From positions 2,232,001 through 2,296,000 of the forward strand of contig QYRS01000008.1 of NCBI GenBank assembly GCA_006503535.1: a stretch of DNA of 64,000 nucleotides, written 5' to 3'. Positions 32,746-45,150 of this stretch are shown piece after piece. The translations under genes were made by a program, and so were the position numbers. A model generated the notes under the pieces. The model worked only from the letters and a program-made list of their open reading frames with translations. It was not told the DNA's origin and did no database searches. The DNA is from Arthrinium phaeospermum (taxonomy: Eukaryota; Ascomycota; Sordariomycetes; Amphisphaeriales; Apiosporaceae). Each line of letters begins with the position of its first letter. The first letter of the stretch is position 1.

Positions 32746-33236
32746 CTAGATAGCTTTAGTGTTCACCATATGAGCGGACTTGTTCCTGCCCAGCTCTGGG
32801 AGCGTTTCAGCCTCTGGAGACGTCATAGAATATTATGAACGCTGGCAACAGTACAAGTGATAGTCAGACTCAAACTCCTTATCCTTCACTGCTCAACATC
32901 CTACCCATCCTGTCAACCAAGCACCAGAGACCCAATATTGTGGGACGTCTCGTGGCGTTGAAAATCATTCTAATTACGACTTGCAATGACAGCAGCCTCC
33001 CAAGCAACGGCAATCAAAGCTGAAATACATATTGGTGAACTCCAGATCGCCCACTGAAGACTTCTCTTCTTCGCACCGGGTCACTTCTCGTAGTAGTGCT
33101 TTCTTGGCTTCGTACCCGGACATCCCGTCACGCGGGTGATTCGTACAGCTTGTGCCGACACGCACGATGTCATGGTGCTCCACGAGCACTCGCTGATGAT
33201 CGCGCTGGGCGGCAGCCACGGATTCAGGATGCCTCG
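32746..33236. other. Intergenic region
   Basis: 3' flank of the DUF3433 gene and upstream flank of the Lys-rich remnant. No supported gene. Confidence 0.4.
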
Positions 33237-36200
33237 TCACTGAGAGCGGTGTACCGACGTCGTGCTATTTCCCGCAGCCCCCTCCTCAACCACCGAATCT
33301 TCCTCGCCCTCCGAATCCTCCGTTAGCTCGTCCTCACACTCCCCCTCTTCCAAGGCGAATATCCCAAACCGTCTAGTCTTCCCTCCGTTCTCGAGGTCCG
33401 GCACCGTCCGCCATCCAATCCAGTACTTCGTCGGCTTCTCGCTTCCAACCCCGAGCGCGACCGCGAATGCCTCCCTGTCCAGCTGCTGGACGTCGGGCGG
33501 CAGCTTGTCCAGCAGGTTGCCACCGGCGATGAGGGCCGCTACGGAGGCGATTGAGGTCGGGCTTCTCGGCAGGACGTTGGTCTCCCGGAATGTGAAGAGC
33601 CAGCTGATGATCAGGAGCACCAGAGAGGCTCCCAGGAGTCCCTGGAGCGCGCGGGTTGATGCCTCGTCCTGTTTCACCCTTCGCCTCTGTCCTGACGTGT
33701 CCGTGGTGGTGGTGTTGTATAGGGTGTACTGGTCATCATCGTGGCCTATCTTGAATGAGGAATTGGTTGCCAGCGTGGTGGCATTGGGATCTTCAGCGTT
33801 CGCGCGATTAGCTGCGAGGGTAAGCGCCTGGATAATGCCGTGTTGGACGCGGATGGCTTCGACGATTCTGCCATTTGCAGCTTCGTCGCCGAGATCGGAT
33901 ATGGGTATCGCGAAGCGAGACGAAACCAGCAGACCAAAGAAGGAATCTAAGTCTTGTCCCGCTTGAACCGCTGCCAGGTCTTTATAGTCCCACTCTGATC
34001 CGTCTTGAGGTCGATCTCGGGCGCGGCTCATTGGTACACTATAAACTGTGTCTTCCCTGGGTCGAGGCGCATTCTGAAGCGATGTATCGATGTGGGAAAC
34101 TCCCCCCAAGAACGTAACATCTACATCCACGCCCTCATAGGAAACATTACATCCTGTGGAAGCAATGTGCTGCACGATATGCTGGCTAGAGTAGTTGACT
34201 TTCCCCCAAGTGTAAAGCAGGTCACTGCAGCCCCGAAGGTGACAGTCCTGTGTCTGGGTTAGGAGTTAGCATATTGCAGAACGAGTGTGGATTCTAATGA
34301 TTGACACGGGAATGCGAGGACTATTTAAAGACGTCACAATTTCGACCTGTCGCTAGATTGTAGATACGGGAAGAATGAAAAGGATCAAGAGTGGCATACC
34401 ACCTCACTAGCTGCCCCGATGTAGGAGGTATGGGGGGTAATATTGTATATCGTATTGTAACTTGTCGAAAAGCAGTCGCGGTAGCTGCCTGATCTGCAAT
34501 CTTCCCCCTCGACCCAAATGCGTAAAGCGTTGAAAACTTCACCCTCAGTCCAATCGTTAGCACGTGTAGTGTTATAGTTGAGGTTGAACTCATAGCGGTG
34601 TTGGGAAGAGTCGTATAAGCGACAATCTAATTTGCCTCGTATTGCTGGAATGGTAGCCTTGATGGAAACACTGGATAAGTTGAAGGCCGATTTTGATGCC
34701 ATGTCTGTGCCATTCAAGAGCTGTGGGAAGACTAAGTTGTCGTATGTGAAACGAGGGTATGATAGGTTGCTTCCAAGAATAAGGGATGCGATATCGGCTA
34801 CTGGTTCGCCACCGAAAAAACCTATTGATGCATTGAGCCAGAAAGACTGATTAGCCCTCAATGTAGCTGGGACTTTGCTGGAAGCCGCCAGAGCTTGGAA
34901 CAGAGAGCCGGAGAATAAAGTGAATGTTGAAGCAATCAACATCGTTGTCGAGATTGCGAGCGCGCCTACGTTACCTAGCTCAAATTCTCGGTACATCGTG
35001 TGGGGAATTGACATATTCTATGAAATCTCGAAAATTAGCATTTAAGTATTATAGTATTCGCTTTCTTAACACTGAACGATTATAAGTGCTGGCCCGTGGG
35101 GTTATACTCAACACTGATCAGCGGATGCACCGGTTGGCTTCTTAGTAGAAGAAAATAGATGGATTGCTCCAGTACTGACCAAATGATCAAGCTTAAAGAT
35201 TCTTTGACTTGTCATCTTTCTCTTTAGCATCATATAAGGCGCCAGAGATCGTGTTTGGTAGTCCATGGAAGAGACCACTATCGTGATGCTACCAAAGATG
35301 AGTGCTGGTGTTGTGGTCCATAAGTAGTGAATATATTTGTAGTCGACGACGTCTCGTAAACCATCCCCCCCATTGGACTTTTGCAACAGTAGATCGAGAC
35401 ATATGATGATAGCTAATAAAACAGAGCACAAGCCAAGGCGAAGACCCGGGTGAAGTACTTTAGGATGTGGATTAACCCCTGGTCTGGTTTGCGTGAAGTC
35501 TTGAGGTGTATTGCCATGGCGTTGCTGTTGACCAATGATGATCACCTCTGCTCGATTTGTCAGGATGTTCTTAACAGACCCCAGCTGAAAATAGCATCGG
35601 GACAGCCCTTTGACAAGGGTTTTTCCATCTGTAGCACTCAGGCCGCGAAGCCTAGGTTGTAGATCGCGGCTGTGGAGAAGGAGTGCTGCCATATCTGGTA
35701 TGCAGCTCGGATCTCGTGGTATGCCCTGATTCGGAACTGTGAAGAATGCAAGGACAGAAAAGAGTAGGCAAAAAATCATCAGACCAACCATTAACTGAGC
35801 CCAATTATGTACAACGAGCCGATAAGCCATGATAACTACAGACCCTGTAGTCTTGGTAGATGCAGGTTCCATTAGTACCTGCTTAGATATTATGGCGGTA
35901 TGTTGACTGTAATATGCTTCGGTAAGCTGCTTCAAAAAGTCTGGGTTAAAAAGGTCCGTGGGTGAAACGCTGGTATCTAGGCCAAGTTGGCTGTCAAGAG
36001 CCAAGCCAATATATCGATCTACGTCCATTTTGGCGGTATGGTTGCGAATTGTATCGTGTTGACGGCCCATTGGGAATAGACCTGTGTTATCCCACTATAA
36101 GTAACGTCAGTTTTCGTTGCTCAAGGCTATCACGGTTAACTTAAAGCTATTTACTGCATCGGTTTGAGCGTCCATGATCGCCCAGGGATGAATACAGCCC

Positions 36201-37555
36201 AAGCTTCTCTCCAAACTGCCGACAACCGGTGTCACTCTCGGCGGATGGGTGCCATTACGGACTATATTGACACGTCTTATAGTATATGTCGGAATGCAGA
36301 GCATCTGGGTACTCTGATGTAATATTGCCGTAAGAGGATGTCTGGTGTCGTAATATGCTGCGTCACGTTCATCAGTAATAGTCATGTTTCGTGAATAGTC
36401 CACACCAAGAGTGATATTCCAGAACATGATTAACACCCTATTGCCGTTGTCGTCTTTTGTGTCGTCGCATCGTACTTTGGAAAATCGAGCAAACAAGCCA
36501 TTAGATGAACCCGGAGCTTCCCAGAACCACTCTGGAGTATCAATCGTCTGAGCTTTGATATTGCATTCGGGGGACGTGATAGTGACATTCACTTCGACAG
36601 CCCACGAAGACCCATTGTAGGTAGTCAAAAACTCTGTTCCCGTGATTCCAAGGTTGACTGGGACGCAATCGAGGCCATTCGTAAGTCCATCAACAGTGAC
36701 TTGTGTCTCAACCGGATTCGAAAGGTTCGCCTTCACAGACTGGAAGGCGTAGTCTTTAGAGACGCCCTCTGGGAAGCTAAGATTTTGATGCATCAGGCCT
36801 TGCATAAATAGATAGGACGTTGTCTTTGTCTCTGATAGACGCCGGGCGCTGTTATTTGAGAAGGTGTCTTGTAATATCATAGGATAAGAGTTCAGATGAA
36901 TCGGGATCCATGAGAGCGTAATCAGCCCAGTCGATATGACGATCAAGGCCTTGATCAAAATAGAGACTGTGCAAGTAATGAATACTGTCCAGTCCCTATT
37001 GCGAAAAGCCTTGACAATGGCAACTGGCTGGGGGTCGGATATGTAGTCCAATAGCAGTGTTCGTTTAGCATTGACAGGCCGCTGTTGCATCAGTCTTCCC
37101 CAGGGGGCGACGAGTTTACTTTGATATTCAACTCGTGACCAAAAGGCGGCTACCAAGGTGAGGACTGCGGTCGGACCGAAAGTCCACAGATAGTGTAGCC
37201 CAGGACGACTCGTCGCGATGCCTTCGTTATTAAAGGACACAATAACCAGGGTTTCTATTGTAGCAATAAGAATGGCGAATACGAAGATGAAGGTAGCAAT
37301 AACGGAACGGCGAAGGTATTTGGGGTGCCATAGTAGAAGCGCATCATCAACGAGTGGCTGCTCCACATCCTCCATCTCGGGTGCTGAAGACGGCGAACAG
37401 TCGGGTTGATGTTCTTCTTCAATGGTACCACATGGATGGTAACCATACTCTCCGGACGAAGGTACGGAAGGTATTCCTGGACTTGGTGTCCGCGGTTGCT
37501 CTCCGGGTCGACTTTCATCGTCGATTAACTCCTGGTGTTCAGCCTCAGTGTCCAT
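33237..37555 (-). CDS. DUF3433 multi-membrane protein, interrupted by one in-frame TGA
   Basis: Minus-strand exons 37555-36155, 36094-35108, 35017-34400 and 34253-33237 are all in phase 0 with good splice sites. Each half carries a membrane helix pair followed by a long glycosylatable extracellular-type loop: LLWHPKYLRRSVIATFIF and AFRNRDWTVFITC in the first, PGLRLGLCSVLLAIII and NVGALAISTTMLIAST in the second. The DUF3433 signature CHLRGCSDLLYTWG and GCNVSY starts the last exon, which ends with a helix near SLVLLIISWLF and an acidic tail. Read through, the product would be about 1340 aa, normal for the family. The last codon of the second exon (35110-35108) is TGA, directly before the GTATAA donor, so as assembled only the first 795 residues would be made. 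The function of the family is unknown. The stop could be a mutation, an error, or recoded. The start at 37555 is the first ATG. Confidence 0.75.
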
Positions 37556-38716
37556 ATGGCGCAAGGGGATCTCCTAGATATGGGCTTGGGCTTGATGTTG
37601 AGATGATTACCTCACGGATCGAGATATCATGTGAAGCCAAGAAATAGGCGCGATGAAGCAAGAAACAAGAGTTTTGGATGAGGTGAAAGATAATCTTGTT
37701 CAAATGCGTCAGCCTCCGACTACTGAATCCCGAAAACGACGATAGGCAAGGTTTCATAGGCTGGACATCATGAGCATAGGATAATCTATATAGTTCTGGA
37801 TCCTGAAGGATTGCAGGGAAATAAATTGAGATAATCCCAACGGAAAAGCCATACCCTATGTAAAAACTCAGGGCTGGAGGTCCGTCATCTTGGAGCCCCC
37901 GACGGGTTCTGCGTTGCGGTACAATATGGTTACACATGCCGAAGCAAACATGGCGGGATACTGAACAAGGCTGATTCTAAAGGTTACCTCCAATTTTAGA
38001 TTACTCCTGTCCCAGTTCAACTTTCCTTGTTGTTTTGCATCCAGTCTTTCGATATGTGTTGGGGGCCCAAACGGCTTTCCGAGTGGCAAAGTCTCAATTT
38101 AGCCCTGTAGATGCAACATACCGACACAGCCTCTGTACGAGTAATACTGCGGTAGAACCATTGGTGAAATCTACAGCCACCATCAAAAGTCTCGAATTGA
38201 CTAGTTGTAACACCCGCCCATATATGGCCGTCTGGTTCCTAAAGGCGTTCCCACTGATCTTAGGGAGCTTATGAGTTATACTGAAGATCTGTCAGCTTTG
38301 AGGATGAGGCATCTTTACTGGTAAGCCAAGTACCACGGGAAGTTACATGTGATCATTGGTCAAATGTTACACAAGTCTTATTCAAATCGTTGTCAGCCTA
38401 GCATTGCCTTGCACTAGTAACATGCGCAAGCTCGAATGCCTCTCAGCGAGTCTTAGACAATGATCTTTACACTGTCATCACTTCACCGAAGACTCCCTTC
38501 TTGCCTTGGTCCTTGGGTACGACTCTGAGCCACGATTAGGTTACCCAGAGGCGACGCTTTTGTCTACAGTGGTAAGTGAATGACCACAGACCCCGGACTC
38601 GCTGCTGGTCGAATAATGTAGACAGACAGTAAGCTAAGCAGCACATCCGGATTGGGCGATCCGTAATTGCCAATGTCAGTGACATCAAGGAGAATAGCAT
38701 CCATATTCTATCCCCC
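37556..38716. other. Intergenic region
   Basis: Upstream region of the DUF3433 gene and 3' flank of the HET gene. It is AT-rich and holds open frames on both strands that resemble no family. No gene is supported. Confidence 0.45.
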
Positions 38717-40770
38717 CTATTCAATGACAAACTTGGCAAACTCGCTTCCACGTCCACCTCGTACAGTCTCGCCATCCATGAAACCATGTATATAGCTTGC
38801 AAAGTCAGCAAATCACACCATATCTCGCGACGAAGAGGGTTGAAGGGAGTGATGAGTCTCTCTTACCATTGCCCAACCAGTTTGAAAGTTCCTCTTTCTT
38901 CCACGGGCCTCAAGGCAAACGGAGCTTCGCCGCCGAGGAGAACGCAGACCTCGTCGCCCGTCTTCAAGGCAGGCGGGCCCATCCCCATGTGTCCCTGCTC
39001 GGTCACGAAGAACCTCCGATCGCTCAGCGCCACTTCGCCAGAGGTGGTCTGCTTATCCAACGCCCTGAGCAGGCGCTTCGTGGCGGCCGCGTCTCGTGGC
39101 GGGATAAGGCTGTCAGGCCTGTCCAGTCTTCGCCGCTTGTCTCGCGGGTTGTAGTGCAGCGTCAGTTCGGGATGGTAGTACCCAACTTTGCAGTCCAGAG
39201 TCATCGTTCGCCAAAAGGCATCCTGTCCTCTTTCACTCTGCATGCAGCCGGGCACGGCCTGGTTCAGCAGGGCTTCCCACTCAGCTAGAACCGGTCTCAA
39301 AGGCTGCTTTCCCGGGTGGGCGGGGGCTCGACGGCCAACGGCGCAGACCCTGTCGATGCGGATGCCCTTGAGCGTGAGTAATGATCCGTCAGGAGAAAAC
39401 TCCATCCGGGCTTTCATAAGCCCCCCGTGACGACTTCCAGCTGCACTATAAATAAGTCCAATCACGCCGGACTCAACGTCGTCGTCTGTGGTAGGACCAT
39501 GAATAAGAGCCATATCTGGAGCCCTTTTCTCCGCTAACATCGGTAGGTTAGGCACCCACGTTGGCATTCCTGGAGGGTATTCCTCCTCAGACGAGCTGAG
39601 AAGGTAATTGTAAACTCGAAGGTCTCCATAATAGTGCAACATCGATCTCATGGCCTCCGCATAAACTTGTGCGACGGAGTGGTTATAGTTGACAGGGACG
39701 GCGGTACCACAAGTCACCAGGCCAAGAACGCCGAAGACCTTATCCCGAGGGTCGGTGGCCTTTCGATTACGGGTGTACTTGATCATCATCGATAAGGGTA
39801 TCGCGGCGCGAGAGCTTCTCACTTTCCGGATCCTCTCCACGATAGTGGCATTTACTAGCAACTCAGGGAAATGAGAGTCCACATGTTGCTCAAGCTGACT
39901 CGGCAAGGTATCCCCAGGAGTACATGAGCCATACACCATGTATATCGTGGAGATGTCGTCGAAACACGTCCAACAGACCTCTTTGTGGCCCATCTTCACC
40001 ACGACTCGGTCGGCCAGAACAACTTCTTGCAGTGTCCAAACCCGTCGCCACCAATCCCTGGTGAACATATAATAGATCCCTCCCATAATCTTCAATGCAT
40101 CGGCTCGCGCACCGATTGAAACAAAGAGGCCTGCTAGCTTGGCGCAATGCTCTTCCTTCCGGGAATCATCGTTTCCAAAGATCGAGTCGATCTCACCTTT
40201 ACTTTTGGAGACTGTAACTAAGCAATCCATAGCCGCGTCGGTGGAAATGGCTGGTCGTTCATTAAACCCTTCACCAAGCCAAACAACCACCCGTCTGGCT
40301 CCTGAGAAGATCTTTCCCATGCGCGATACCTGATCAGCACGTTCTTCTGGGTTTTCCTGGTTGATACAAAGAGCGTCTATCCACAAAACACGCCTTTTGC
40401 TCGGTAGACGAAGCGATTGCAAGGCGCGGAACAGATTGTAACGCACTCGATGGAGCTGCCCGTTGATCAGAATAGGGCTAATAGCCTCGTCTGTCCCCCA
40501 AGTATAAGACAGGGCTTCGTAGTCTTTGCTACTTGTGATTCGCCGGCGGAACAGACGGCAGCTGATCCGGTAGTCCGGGGATGTCGACGGTTCGAGGATA
40601 AGGAGTCTGAACCACTCATGGGACGGGAGGCTTTGGTACTGATAAAAGTCCTGCTCCTCAGGAGCTAGCATCTTGCGCGCATCCTCGGGGTCGTCGATAA
40701 CGTGTATCACGTCGACAAACTCTGTCGGGGTTTGCCCATGCGAATGCATGGCTTTCGATCCACCAGTCAT
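38717..40770 (-). CDS. HET-domain (heterokaryon incompatibility) protein
   Basis: Exons 40770-38867 and 38795-38717 on the minus strand join in phase to 660 aa. The HET domain begins near residue 84 with YEALSYTWG, then LRLPSKRRVLWIDALCINQE at 121-140, ADQVSRMGKIFSGARRVVVW at 145-164 and DWWRRVWTLQE further on. The short last exon after a GTAAGA donor encodes YIHGFMDGE and ends with a stop at 38717, restoring the C-terminal YVHGxMDGE block usual in this family. Family knowledge: HET proteins are STAND- or TIR-like regulators of programmed cell death after fusion of unlike hyphae, but most paralogues are uncharacterised. The frame is open upstream to 41019; the ATG at 40770 was chosen because family-like sequence starts soon after it. 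Confidence 0.88.
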
Positions 40771-43700
40771 TGGAAGTCTCTTCTCGATAGGGATTGCGTG
40801 GTCAGCGCTATCAGGGGCATTTCGATGGATGAGGGGCGGCTGGCGACGGTAACAAACGCGTTCAATTTGAAAACAAGACAGGCCACCCATCCAATCAAAT
40901 TGGAAAGGGTGATGTTTGGTTTCACAAGGGCTGTGATCATGTGATAGCGAACGAGGTAACGTTGGCCAAGAGATGAGCATTCTATGAAAAACGCCTGGCC
41001 ACTTAGACCCCGGCATCATCGTGTCCGACTACCGCCACCAATACCGAGGGTTTCACCATGTCTTCAATCCCCAGGAAAGTCACAGGCCTAATAGATATCC
41101 AGTTCTCCTCGTAATTCGAATACTGATAGGCATTGAATGGAGCATGGTTACTGTACCTCACGGTGTGTCTGTCTGGAGGACTAGCGTTCAAAACGTAAGG
41201 GAGTTTGAAAGCGGCGGCTTTGATTGGCCGTGTCCACTAGTGGACTACCGCATTCGGCATCTGCCCCCTACTGTAACTCGAAATCAAAGACAGGGGGCCA
41301 CTTACACTACAGTCCACCGCCAAATTTCAAACACTGGACCTCAGCAAGTCGTGCGAACACTCATATGCGCGATGCGTCTTGCGTGAGGGAAAGTTTAAAT
41401 CTGGTCGGTCATGGGATGCTCCTATGATGTGATTTTTCAAGTACCACATCAACAAGAGCTAGGTTGATGGCAATAGCGCAGGTTATCAGCGCTGCACAGC
41501 TGTCGAACTCCCGCGGTTTACTGTCTCCCACGCGCAACAAGGACGCCGTAGCGTCCCAGCTCATCGAAGCAGAGGCGCTACAAATGGCTTCAATCGTGAC
41601 CTTACCCTTGCCCCTCCTTGCGCCTCCTTTAGTTCCGATTCATCAGAGCGTCTGCATCGACAGGGCAAACCAGCGCTGCGCTTTCCTTCCTTTCTTTCGC
41701 CCGTCATATTTGTTGACAAAACAGAGGCCACTGGTCGCCGTGGATGTATGGCGCTGCCTCTCACCATCATTTTTTCCCCCGCCGTCACCAATACCAGCAC
41801 GGCGAAGCACCCCGCCATAAGGTCGACGCGGATTGCCATCATCTTCGGCGGGTTCGCGAGCGCCTGACTAAAGAAAACATCAAAAATGTCAAGTACCACA
41901 GCTATTTTAATTGTGTTAAACTCGTACGTTGTTGTTACCTTTACCATCACGGCCATCTTCAGCACAGGGGCAGAGCTCGTTTGTGTTGTCGTTCGTAGGT
42001 TAGTTCCTCGCCGCCCCGAAGCCCAGCCATAGAAAGGGGAAAAAGATCTCACACGTCTGTATTGTACCTACATAGTACTCCCCAGCTCTAATTTCACTTA
42101 TTTTCCTGTGGGAGAATATCAAGATGAGCCTGTAGGTAGTCGAGATGGCGCATAGTTCTCAGGCGTCAGGAAGGGTTGTGATTGTAGTATGCACTTTGAT
42201 TAATGGATGAGGCTAAATATCTGACACGTCAGGAAAATAAGGAACGTCCTATGGAAATGCTTCTTTACATGGGAATTTCTTATGTCCTTTGCTCAAGTTG
42301 CTCGGCCTGCCTGCCGGCCACCCTATTAAGAGTCTCCCAGTAAAAGATAGTGAGACCACCACAGTGAGGATGAAAAAGACTTGAATGTGTCTAGATCGGT
42401 TCTTACCACCAGGCACCTTCCAAAAACCGGGTAGAATCAGTTGGGACGATCCTCAGTGGCGCCAATCTTTACTCGATCCTTTCCGGTGCATGAGCACTCA
42501 CTCGTAGACTTCAGCATGAGAAGTTAGATATCTGACGTCCCGGTGCCTCTAGCAAAAGCAACTACGCCACTGGCAATACACATCTCGACCCCGTATCCGC
42601 ACCACAGGCCCTGCCGTCTGGAAGTGGTCACACGAAGCCATCCGTCATGCCCCACGGTCTATGGGCATGGCGCGTCGTCGTCCCCGGAACACCGAGATGG
42701 AGGATCTGATTCTCTCAAGCGTGAACATCAAGTGGGACATTCGTTCATCCATCCACGAAAACTGCCTTCTTCCAAGTGTATCGAAGCACATCCAGCTCAG
42801 CGTCTCGCTGAGCTGGGCCTCACGACTAGGGCGCGCGGTTCACCACGTCGTCGTCATCACCGTCACTTCGAACCCCCCCACCACCAAGCTCCCGAAGTCC
42901 GTGTCCAGGAAGCAGAGACCCGCCGCGGATGCCACGTCATTCTGGAACCGGCAATGCCCGCCCCAACACGGAGTACCCGCCCGGCAGCGGGGTTGGTGGA
43001 CGGAGAGAAAGAGAGTCCAAGCTTCGGCATGCTCCGGTTGAAGCATCGATCGGCGCCTGTCGTCGTCGATAGGCCGAGCGGCTCTCACCGTCAGGATGGT
43101 AACAATGCATGATCGTCCCTCCCTCCCCGCGAGAAACAAGGATAAGTTCCAAGGCCCGACGTCCAGTCCGTCATGGGTGAAGAAGAGATCGACAGTACGA
43201 TGGTTCTACATAGAGGTAGAGTCGCTGGACTGGGTATGCCCGGCCATCACGGTTTCTTACATGGAATCTTCGTTGTCTGTGTAGTAGTTCACCATCTCGG
43301 ACTCGTTTCACTCATACGCCTGAAGCGTGAGAATTCAATGAATGTCGCAGACTGCGCATTCATGAATAAGTATAGTTGACATACGGTCATAATAATGTGT
43401 ATCTGCATCGTACGTAGCGCTTAAAACATGACGCCGCACCTTAGGTAAGCATGCGTTGCGTGCTAGCCACATCACATGCATGGGAGTCCCGTTTCCCAAA
43501 AAGACCCGTCCATGCAGGCGGTATTACGTCTTCTCCCGTAGTCTCTTTCTCGCATCAATTCCCATTTGGCAGGTTAAATAAAGTACATGGGGATTACCCT
43601 CCATTCCCTCTTCCCTGAACCCCTACTTACCACTAAGCTACGTAAGTACGATCCAATAACTAGCCCCCGATCGGTGCGCCGGTGTCACACACCCAATGGG

Positions 43701-45150
43701 GTAGATGATTCGCTGCTCTCTTCCTCTCCTTACCTCGTATCTGGTAGCTGGGCTGGGTAAAATCCACCACAGCACAACACTCGCTCCTCCACGCACTCTA
43801 CTTTAGCCGCAGGATTTTAGCTCAGGTGGCTATCAGACTGCAGAGTCCCGGATCCGTCCCAAAGGGTCGTATCGAAGCAGCATGACAAGGGCTCCTCCTC
43901 CTCCTCTCCGCTTTGCCTACTGCCTACTGCACGAGCGGCGGCGCCGCGCCTCCCCCTCTCTCCCCATAAGTGCGCATTTGAATGTCACAGTGCAGAAGTA
44001 AGTAAGTAAAGTTGCAGCAGATACATGAACAACGGAAAAGACCCTCTGCTTCTCCATGTTTGTTTGTCGGTGAGTGGGGAGGGAAAGTCCCCGTCCCCAT
44101 GAAGTAGGTAGCAGTAGCAGTTATAGTCGACAGGAAAATCTTGGAAACAAGTGTCGCCAAAACCTTGGCAATCCCTGTCCCGGAAAACTATAAGACCCTG
44201 ATTATATAAGGATGCCGAAATTGTGACCCAAGCCCTGGGTAATGCGCTGTCGTTTTCGGGGTGGGCTAGCTAGCAAAGCAAGCAGGCTCCGTCCGTTGCC
44301 CTGCGAGAAAAAGTACCCGTTGTCTGTTCTTGCTAAAACAATAATAGCACTCGGCGTGCACGCAAAAGTCGACCCTCAACTTCTCGGTGCGGAGAATTGA
44401 AATGGACATGCCATATCTCACACCACCCGCTGTAAATCCTGGCAAAAATCATGTTCTCCCCCCAAATACAATTACGGGGCCATATACAGTAGGGTCAGTC
44501 TTCCCGGCGGCAAGGCGTTAGTTCGAGTACACCGCTGCTGTTGGCCAGGATAAGGGTGGTAATAGAGAGAGAAGCACATGTCTCAGACCGATTCATGATC
44601 ATCGCGTTGCTACTGTTTGGTATCAATCTTGGTTTCCTGCAACGCAACGCAAAGCAACTCAACTCAACGCAGCCCGCCTGCTGCAACCCGCACAAAAACG
44701 ATTCTGGATTGCATGTGGTGCACCAATTGAGCCCGAAATATATTTGCTGCTGAATTCTCTAATAAGCACCCCGCTAGCTGGATTTCGTCGTGCACCATCG
44801 CGTGAAAAAAAAAGAGAGAGCTCTCTGCCTGCCAATCCGTCCAAGTGACTGCTCCTCCGACATTACTATGATACTGCCGTAGCTGCCTGGAATGCTGTAG
44901 ACATCTGCTCTTTTTCTTCTCTCTCTGCTCTTCTCAAGTCCAAAAGGCATGGCTGAAATCATCCCATCACAAAAATTCGAAAGAAAGAACGCCGTGACAC
45001 CTTACTATGCTGACCTAGTACAACGCCTTTTGAGGTGTAAGAGTCTGTCGAAATACAGCATCTGCAGGTCGTCTGTCCGACCACTGAATCGAGAAATGAA
45101 GAAACGGCTTGCTTGTCGAGCGAAATCACCATTTGAGATGCTGGTCGTTA
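40771..45150. other. Gene-poor intergenic region
   Basis: About 4.4 kb with no gene I can support. A GC-richer patch at about 42540-43140 has overlapping open frames on both strands (for example 190 codons on the plus strand from 42543), but the translations are Arg/Pro/His-rich and unlike any family, and no splice model improves them. The stretch at about 43560-44450 is promoter-like in composition but has no associated gene. Confidence 0.4.

Noticed and set aside
40771..41019. Longer N-terminus of the HET protein from upstream codons
   Set aside because: The extra 83 residues look like leader translation; family-like sequence begins after the ATG at 40770.
42543..43139. Overlapping frames of up to 190 codons on both strands
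   Set aside because: Low-complexity Arg/Pro/His translation without motifs, splice sites or homology that I recognise.
43806..43860. tRNA-like A-box (TAGCTCAGGTGG)
   Set aside because: No B-box of the GGTTCGAATCC type follows and no cloverleaf can be drawn.
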